NCBI RefSeq assembly: GCF_904849725.1 | Contig: NC_058520.1 | Coordinates: forward strand, 400,223,993-400,287,992 | Source of the DNA: Hordeum vulgare subsp. vulgare | Lineage: Eukaryota > Streptophyta > Magnoliopsida > Poales > Poaceae | Direction of reading: 5' to 3' | Length of the DNA stretch: 64,000 bases | Part shown: piece by piece, positions 57,224 to 64,000 of the stretch | How the letters are laid out: every line of letters begins with the position of its first letter | Numbering within the stretch: position 1 is the first letter of the stretch | Position numbers and translations under genes: made by a program | Notes under the pieces: model-generated | Database searches by the model: none | What the model was told of the DNA's origin: nothing | The model's input: the letters and a program-made list of their open reading frames with translations, nothing else

Positions 57224-60143
57224 TGAAAGGACCACGATGTCACCTAGAGGGGGGTGAATAGGTGTTTTAAAAACTTCTACGGATTTGGCTTTATCCTAAT
57301 GCGGAAATAAACTAAGAGGATACTTTTCAAGCACAAATCCTAAATATACTAGGCTCAACTACATGCACCAACAAGTTGTTCTACTAAGATGAGCACAACA
57401 AGATTACTCACAAGCACAAGTAAGTTACACAAACTTACTTGAGAAATATCACAAGATATGTAAGTGTATGACACAAGTTAGCAATTAACACTAAACACAA
57501 GATATATCAATAGCAGCAAGTATGAATTGTGGGATATAAAGTATAAGCCTAAATGTTTAATCTTTATAGGGAAATAGCTAGTAATGAGGACAACAATATG
57601 TAGTGAATGTACGCTCAAGTAACCAAAGTAAACAACATGTAAAGAGTTAGGGTTAGGGATAATCAAAGACAAGGATGTATCCCGATGTTCACTTCCTTGG
57701 AGGGAAGCTAGTGACCATTAGAGAGGTGGATGTTACCACGAAGGCACACCAACGCCATGAAGGCTCACCCTATTCTCCTTGAGATGTCACCACGAAGGCG
57801 ATTCCCAACCACTAGTGGTAGACCTTGAGGAGGCCTCCAAACCTTCACAAACTTTTCAGGGGACAAACAACAAGTTGATTCCTAACCAAAACACTACTAC
57901 CGCCTAGGAGTCTCCAACCTGCAAGAGTAACAAGATTAAAGGGGAAATGCTCAAGACTTGCTCAAATCACAAATTGCTTTGGTCAAAATAGAGAGAGAGG
58001 AGTGGATGTATGCTTTGATGAAATCTCTCTCAAGAACTCTCAGAAATCTCCTTGGGATTTACCACAAGAATGTTCAAATCCCTCTCTCTCTCAAAACCCA
58101 CCAAAAGCAACTAATGCTATCGAGGGATGGAAGAGGAGAGGAACGATGGAGGATATCAACAAATGAACCCTAGATCCATGGGATAGTTTTCCCCCAAATG
58201 GATTGGAGTTTTGAGGCTTGGGGAGGAAGAGAGAGCTCAAAACAATGGGGAAATCTCAGATCCAAAAGTTGTGTATCGTTGGGGAAGAAGGGCTATTTAT
58301 AGGCGGGGAAGAAATCCTGCTGTTGGGGGCGAGATTTCTACCAAGCCCGGAAGTTCCGGGGTGACCGGAGGTTCCGGACCCCGGAAGTTCCGGCCACGTT
58401 CCGAGATGATTCCAGCTTAAATAGAATAGATGCACCCGGTTGGAGTCCCTAAGGAGGCAATCATGATGGGATGGAAGATCCGGAGCCTGGAAGTTCTAGC
58501 CTCCTTGGAAGTTTCGGCACCCGGAAGTTCTAGCAAGGTTCCGGCCTAAACAGAAACCTTGCATAGAGGCTGGCAGTTTCTCTGGTTTGCTCGGAAGCTC
58601 CCCGGACCTTCTCGTCCCCAGAAGCTCCGGTCGTCCCGGAAGTTCCGGCCAAGACAGGGGCTTTGCATTATCAATTTTGACAAGTGTGAGAAAAGGTTTT
58701 CTAGAACTTATTTTATGAAGAGTTGATTCCGAGATGATTTTCACGATGCAATCAATGCAAAGGTTTGAGTATAGAATTTGGGGAATCCTTTTTGGCTAAC
58801 GGATTTACTTTGGGATATATGATAGGAGTGGAATTGTGTATAGAAGATGTTGACTTGAGCAAGTCCATTACGAAACCCTTTGATCCCCTCTTAATAGTGT
58901 GGGATCCCTAAAATACAAGAATCATAAAAGATCTACACTACATAACTACCGATAATCCATTCTTGAGTGTATATGTTTATTCGGTGATCATCACTCAACC
59001 CCACTAACGTCAAAGGAACTAATACCTTTGTGTCAAGCCTTTCACTTGAGCTTGATGTTATTGTTTCTTCTTGCCTCAAGCTAAAGGCAAGACATTGATG
59101 AAGTCTTCAAGTAGTTCACCCATACACAATGTGGAAAGCCTTTCTTTGTATTCATCTTCACGTGTCCATCATGTGAACATCCACAAGCTTCAAGCATGTA
59201 ATCCTTAGGGATGGTTATCTTGAACTTGCCCTTGTCAAACATGATCATGAACACTTGATTTCATCCTCTCATGGAAACTTGGAATCTCTTTCTTGATGCG
59301 AGCCCATGAGAATTACCTAACCCTCATAGACATATACAACACATAGTATGGGTTAGTACACAAAGTGCAATTGACAATTACTTACCATACCACAAGATCC
59401 CATGTGGTACATCATTTGCGCTTGTCTGATGGCCAACTTTGAGTTAACTCTTTCATCTTCATCTCGGTCAACATTTATCTTTGATCCATGATTAATCTTG
59501 ATGTCTTAAAGGCCCTATTGATTTCTTGTTAAGCTTCATTTCTTTAAGGAATGATTACCAATATCTCAATTCACCATGACCATATCAAGTTTCTCCGTGA
59601 ATCTCATATTGCCTATAACTTGCTCGTCTTCATGATACAACATAGTTTCCTCAGAGGCACAATGAATTCTTCACTTGAACTACTTGCTTCCAGACATAAT
59701 CATCCATGAATCAACATATGAGCTCATCATGATCCTATTTTCAAGACGTATGTAGAAATATTCTGTTTAATTATTCTCTCAAGATCTTGATCCATAATGG
59801 TTCAAACCATAAGCCAAAGCTTGAGAATGTCTGAGATCCTCAATGAACTCCACATAGATCACATCTTGTTCGTCACATGGAATTCATCTCGATCATATCA
59901 TATTTGATTCAATCATTGAGCTCATCATTGATCCATGCACAATGATATGTATGTGACATTCATTTAGAATTCATTCGAGCTACTTATTGCATATTCATGG
60001 AACAAACATACTTCAATTCATCCAATATTCTTCATGTATTGCAAATAGAACATTCCTTCAAATGTATAAATCAATGCAAACATTAGTCCATTAGGATTGT
60101 CCTCAATTACCAAAACCACACATGGGAACTACATGCACTTTCA
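57224..60143 (+). mobile_element. Element E, left terminal section (candidate LTR of about 2.9 kb)
   Basis: Only copy 3 continues beyond the shared 452 bp. It starts TGAAAGGACC and a candidate end TGCACTTTCA lies at 60134-60143, giving mirror termini TGAAAG...CTTTCA as in many LTRs; after it comes ATCTCCCCCATTTTGG. No second full LTR or TSD is present, so the LTR call is tentative. Noncoding. It includes a cluster of CCGGAAGTTCCGG-type motifs at about 58345-58660. I recall similar sequence as very abundant in wheat but cannot name the family. Confidence 0.55.
58345..58660. repeat. Cluster of GGAAGTTCCGG motifs
   Basis: At least six exact or near copies of (C)CCGGAAGTTCCGG, a near-palindrome, spaced irregularly over about 310 bp (near 58348, 58380, 58488, 58521, 58638 and degenerate forms between). 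Confidence 0.8.
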
Positions 60144-60329
60144 ATCTCCCCCATTTTGGTAGTTGATGACGATCTCAACAAGAGGATTTATATAATGAAT
60201 TTTAACACAAGTATGCAATTTACCCAAGGATATATTGAATACATGGGATGGTTTTGATAGTGCCAAGTGTCACAAAGATACTTGAGTTTATCACACTCAG
60301 TGTACTAACATCAAAATACTACACAAGGA
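59604..60329 (+). repeat. Direct repeat in element E, copy 1 (726 bp)
   Basis: Closely similar to 63037-63777 throughout, from TCATATTGCCTATAACTTGC to ATACTACACAAGGA. The repeat crosses the candidate LTR end at 60143. Confidence 0.92.
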
Positions 60330-63036
60330 TTTTATGTTGGTAGATCCACAATATATAGAGCAAGCTCCCCCACAATATATGCATGTGTGAGCGAACTATG
60401 AATTTTCTTGCATATGTTGGTTGAAATAAACTAGGTGCAGTTTTCTCTATATATATTCATTCATGCAATAAAGAATAAACCATAGGCACTTTTAGATTAT
60501 CTTAAATCCTCTAAGATTCTCCCCCATTAGCAACAAATGCCAAAATGGGACAAATGTCGAAGAAAATGAGTTCCTCCTTAGAGTATGCATATTACAAGAT
60601 GTTAGTGAAATAAAGGCACATATTTAATGACAGGAATTTTGAGGAGCTCGAGATCTAGAGATTGCAATAGATACGATATGAAAGTAAGCATTCAACATGT
60701 GAGGAAAACATTCAAAGATCCAAACAACATATTTTGGACAAGATAGAATGTGAATATCCAAATCGATCATTATGATAAGTATGGGTCCAAAATACATCCC
60801 AACGCATGAGTGCATAAGATTATATACAAAACATAGAAGCACTCACTTTGTAACCTCTTACCGATACCACGAATGAATCAATAAGGAAGGAACCATGTGA
60901 CTAGCAAGGATCAAGTGATATCGCAAAGATGGGAACTTACTTATGTTCACAAATTCTTAAGTGGAGAATAGTAGTCTATGTATCCACAGAGAAACTTGCA
61001 TACATAAAATAGTCACATTTGATAAGAACATGATATGCACAAGTGATTCCATTATCATACACATGCGATCCTAACATAAGAGCAAGGCACAAATTAATCT
61101 CATTTGTATATCCATGAATTCCTAAGAAGATACCAAATACTATGAGCAATTATAGTGTTTTTTTGGAATTTTCATAAAAATTGCACGTGAGAAAACATTT
61201 TAGGAATTGATATGCAATGAATTTCTTAATTGGCATGTCTTGGGATAAGTGAACCATGAATATGATTTTGTAGATCCCCATTAGATGATTCTACTCAATT
61301 GTATAACCATTGCAATAGAGTTTTTTCAAGAACATGCAGGAAAACACAAATAGAGTAAGTAATATTACATGTCATGGTGCAACCTACACAAGGTGACTCT
61401 ACTTATATACATGTATGAAGTAAGTACTTGTTACCGAGAAAGCATTGGTATGGAGTAGTAATGACTGAGTCATATACTCTTGGTTCTAATTCCCTCGTGG
61501 TGATACCACCTTCTTTATGAATAAGCCAAGACAACAATGCTTCTCCAATGTACCTATATCACTTTTAAGTACAATATGGTCCCCAAACTTATTGGGTCCG
61601 AAGTAGTTAGTCTAACTACAATATATAGGGCAAAAACCACTCAATTATGTGCATATAGATATGAATTTAAATTGCATGAACATCTTAGCTCTGAAGGATA
61701 TGATGGATTTACCATATATATATTGGATCAAAAACAAAGTAAACAATGCATGAGAATTTACACATAATAAATAAGCCTACACAAGCCTACCAAAATCCAA
61801 AGAGATACAAATTGGACAAATGAACACATAACTGTTAGTAATTCCAATAACCTCACCAATCATTCATGTTGTCCAAAATAGATCAAAGTGACAAATCAGC
61901 ATATCATAGCACACAAATTCAACACATGAACCAAGCAAAACCAATGAGCATATAAGATATGCATTGCACATATTCTTACATGCATATATCACTTAAGTAG
62001 ATATATTATAGTACAAGTAATAAGATAATAACTCCCACAATACCATAAAACTAGTAATATGAACTCAAACAAAAGCATGGGAGATTACGGGGAGCCAAAT
62101 GAATTTCTCGGCTAGTTATAAAATCCAAGTAGAAGCAAAGCCGAAATAAAGATGACCATGAAACTCCACCATACAAGCAATACCATCTGTAAGAGAACAC
62201 AATTGTAATTAGAATTATCATTCGGTGATAGATTCCAAATAAGCACAGGGTCATTTATGCTCACACAAGCATGATATGAGAGTTTAGCAATAAGCACAAT
62301 GCTTAGGTACCATATTATTAACATGCCAATTAGCTAGATCATCATGTAGAAAAACAATTGGAAAGGATTGCATCATATATACCCTTCTTTTTAATTACGA
62401 TCTAGAATATAAACCATGAATAAACCTGCAGTAGAATGTCATACTGATACACATCTAAGGAACTACACAACAAAAAATTATTATGCGAATAGAGACGTGT
62501 TGAGCATGGCAAGCCACAAAGATATAAAATAATCTCAATAATAGATTCTAAGTGGAATTCATCAAATGTTTACTTTACAAAGGACTATGATATGCACAAA
62601 GCATATCACTCACGTATAATGTGATAATCCATGTATTTTCCACAAGAGGCAATTGAAATCCAACTAAAGATGATCAATGGATGATGATTTGAAACTTCAA
62701 ATGAACTTGACATAACACATAGTAACTAGATAATCTTGCACTATAAATACTAGGTGGCGTCCAATATATACACATTTTACGTTTGTGATGTGCGTAAAGC
62801 ATAACACTCCCCCATAATGTGATGATCCATTAATATCTCCAAAGCACCCAATAAGGCACAAGCAAGATGCAAGTAAGGCTCAAGACTACACACACAACTA
62901 TATGACATGTATAACAATCTACACATGTTAGATAACACAAATCAAGCATACTAGGAGGCACAACATATCAAAACACATGCTAGGTACCAAACCTAAACAT
63001 GAGAGGAGCTAGTAACTTTCAATGTAGAAAATAATT
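60330..63036 (+). other. Element E interior, AT-rich, no gene seen
   Basis: About 2.7 kb of AT-rich sequence with many short words such as ATATGCA and CTCCCCCA. All open frames are short (72 codons or fewer) and match nothing I recognise. Confidence 0.6.
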
Positions 63037-63777
63037 TCATATTGCCTATAACTTGCTCGTCTTCATGATACAACATAGTTTTCCTGAGAGGCACAATGAA
63101 TTCTTCACTTGAATTACTTGCTTCAAGACATAATCATCCATGACTCAACATATGAGATCATCATGATCCTATTTTCAAGACATATGTAGAATTCTTCTCT
63201 TTAATTATTCTCTCAAGATCTTGATCCATCATGGTACATACCATAAGCTAAAGCATGAGAATGTCTCAGATCCTCGATTAACTCCACATAGATCACATCT
63301 TGTTCATCACATGGAATTCATCTTGATCGTATCATATTTGATTCAATTATTGAGGTCATCCTTCATGCATGCACAATAATATGTATATGACATTCATTTA
63401 GAATTCATTCGAGATCCTTCTTGCATATTCATGGAACAAACATACTTCAATTCATCCAATATTCTTCATGTATTGCAATTCATGTATTGCAAATAGAACA
63501 TCCCTTCAAATGTATAACTCAATGCAAACATTAGTCCATTAGGATTGTCATCATTTACCAAAACTATACATGTGAACTACATCCACTTTCAATCTCCCCC
63601 ATTTTGGTAGTTGATGACAATCCCAACAAGAGGATTTATACAATGAATTTTAACACAAGTATGCAATTTACCCAAGGATATATTGAATACTTGGGATGGT
63701 TTTGATAGCGTCAAGTGTCACAAAGATATTCGAGTTTATCACACTCTGTGTACTAACATCAAAATACTACACAAGGA
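63037..63777 (+). repeat. Direct repeat in element E, copy 2 (741 bp)
   Basis: Partner of 59604-60329. The 15-bp length difference is accounted for by a local duplication of TTCATGTATTGCAA near 63466-63495. Confidence 0.92.
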
Positions 63778-64000
63778 ACCGGGGCAGGGGTACATCCCCA
63801 ATGAACCCCCAAAACCCTTCCGGCATCCCCGACATAAATTCGGTAAGTCCGAGAACTATTCCGGAACCCAAATACCAACTTCCAATATATGAATACTTAC
63901 CTCCGGACCATTCTGGAGCTCCTTGTCATGTACGGGATCTCATACAGGACTCTGAACAACATTTAGTCACCAAAATATATAACTCAACAATATTATATCG
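63778..64000. other. Unassigned repeat-like sequence at window edge
   Basis: The sequence changes abruptly at 63778 (ACCGGGGCAGGGG). The wording (TCCGGACCATTCTGGAGCTC, GGGATCTCATACAGGACTC) resembles common Triticeae retrotransposon LTR sequence. Probably a further insertion or the resumption of an interrupted element; it cannot be classified here. Confidence 0.4.

Larger units (their letters stand above)
41721..57675 (+). repeat. Tandem triplication, 5328-bp period
   Basis: Copy 1 41721-47047, copy 2 47048-52375, copy 3 52376-57675. Every feature recurs at exactly +5328 and +10656. Each copy holds the 3' part of solo LTR F, the D gag-pol remnant and the left 452 bp of element E. Differences noted: 42029 A versus G at 47357 and 52685; 45717 C versus T at 51045 and 56373; one T fewer near 41747. 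I saw no difference between copies 2 and 3. The unit joins two unrelated transposon interiors, so it is a segmental tandem duplication and not a transposon structure. Confidence 0.97.

Noticed and set aside
58211..58744. Short ORFs over the GGAAGTTCCGG cluster
   Set aside because: Repetitive Pro/Gly/Arg translations of a motif cluster, without start context or domain.

Overview
This window looks like intergenic DNA from a large grass genome, most probably Triticeae (wheat, barley, rye or a relative). I recognise no host gene, rRNA, tRNA or CRISPR. Nearly everything is transposable-element sequence, nested up to three levels deep: Ty3/gypsy elements of the Athila-like and Tat-like lineages, a CACTA DNA transposon, solo LTRs and simple repeats. 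Family names are from memory of plant repeats; boundaries come from matching termini and target-site duplications (TSDs) read directly.

Layout. (1) 1-9459: 5' part of a CACTA transposon in reverse orientation. A broken TNP2-type transposase starts at 1078 and runs off the left edge; the CACTA terminus is at 9445-9459. Inside it lie a foldback (1206-1424), a long CTT/CTA microsatellite, a probable 4.2-kb solo LTR (2472 to about 6712) and a clean 1525-bp solo LTR (7153-8677, TSD GAGGG). (2) 9460-10886: a truncated reverse-strand LTR and a gypsy reverse transcriptase fragment. (3) 10887-46567: an Athila-like element, here called D. Its 5' LTR is split by a 27.4-kb Tat-like element, A (11309-38759, TSD GTGCC). 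A is itself split by two nonautonomous elements, B (18417-25238, TSD CTTAG) and C (28647-36585, reverse, TSD GATAC). D's gag is split by a 3.55-kb solo LTR, F (40100-43651, TSD AAACT). D's pol is cut at 46568 by the left end of element E. (4) 41721-57675: a 5328-bp segment (3' part of F, D gag-pol, left end of E) present three times in tandem and almost identical. (5) 57224-64000: element E, noncoding and AT-rich, with an internal 0.73-kb direct repeat.

Element A has the richest organisation. Sense gag-pol (protease, RT, two RNase H-like domains, integrase) ends at 17909. An antisense multi-exon gene starts near 37677 and ends at 26203, so the two units converge on an array of about 16 hairpin-forming 72-bp monomers. 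B and C share LTR type, tRNA-Asp-type primer site and noncoding 3' half but carry different coding cargo: B an unrecognised 252-codon ORF, C gag plus protease only.

Most coding regions are dead (stops, frameshifts, altered catalytic residues). The relative order of insertion can be read: D before A; A before B and C; D before F and E; F and E before the triplication.
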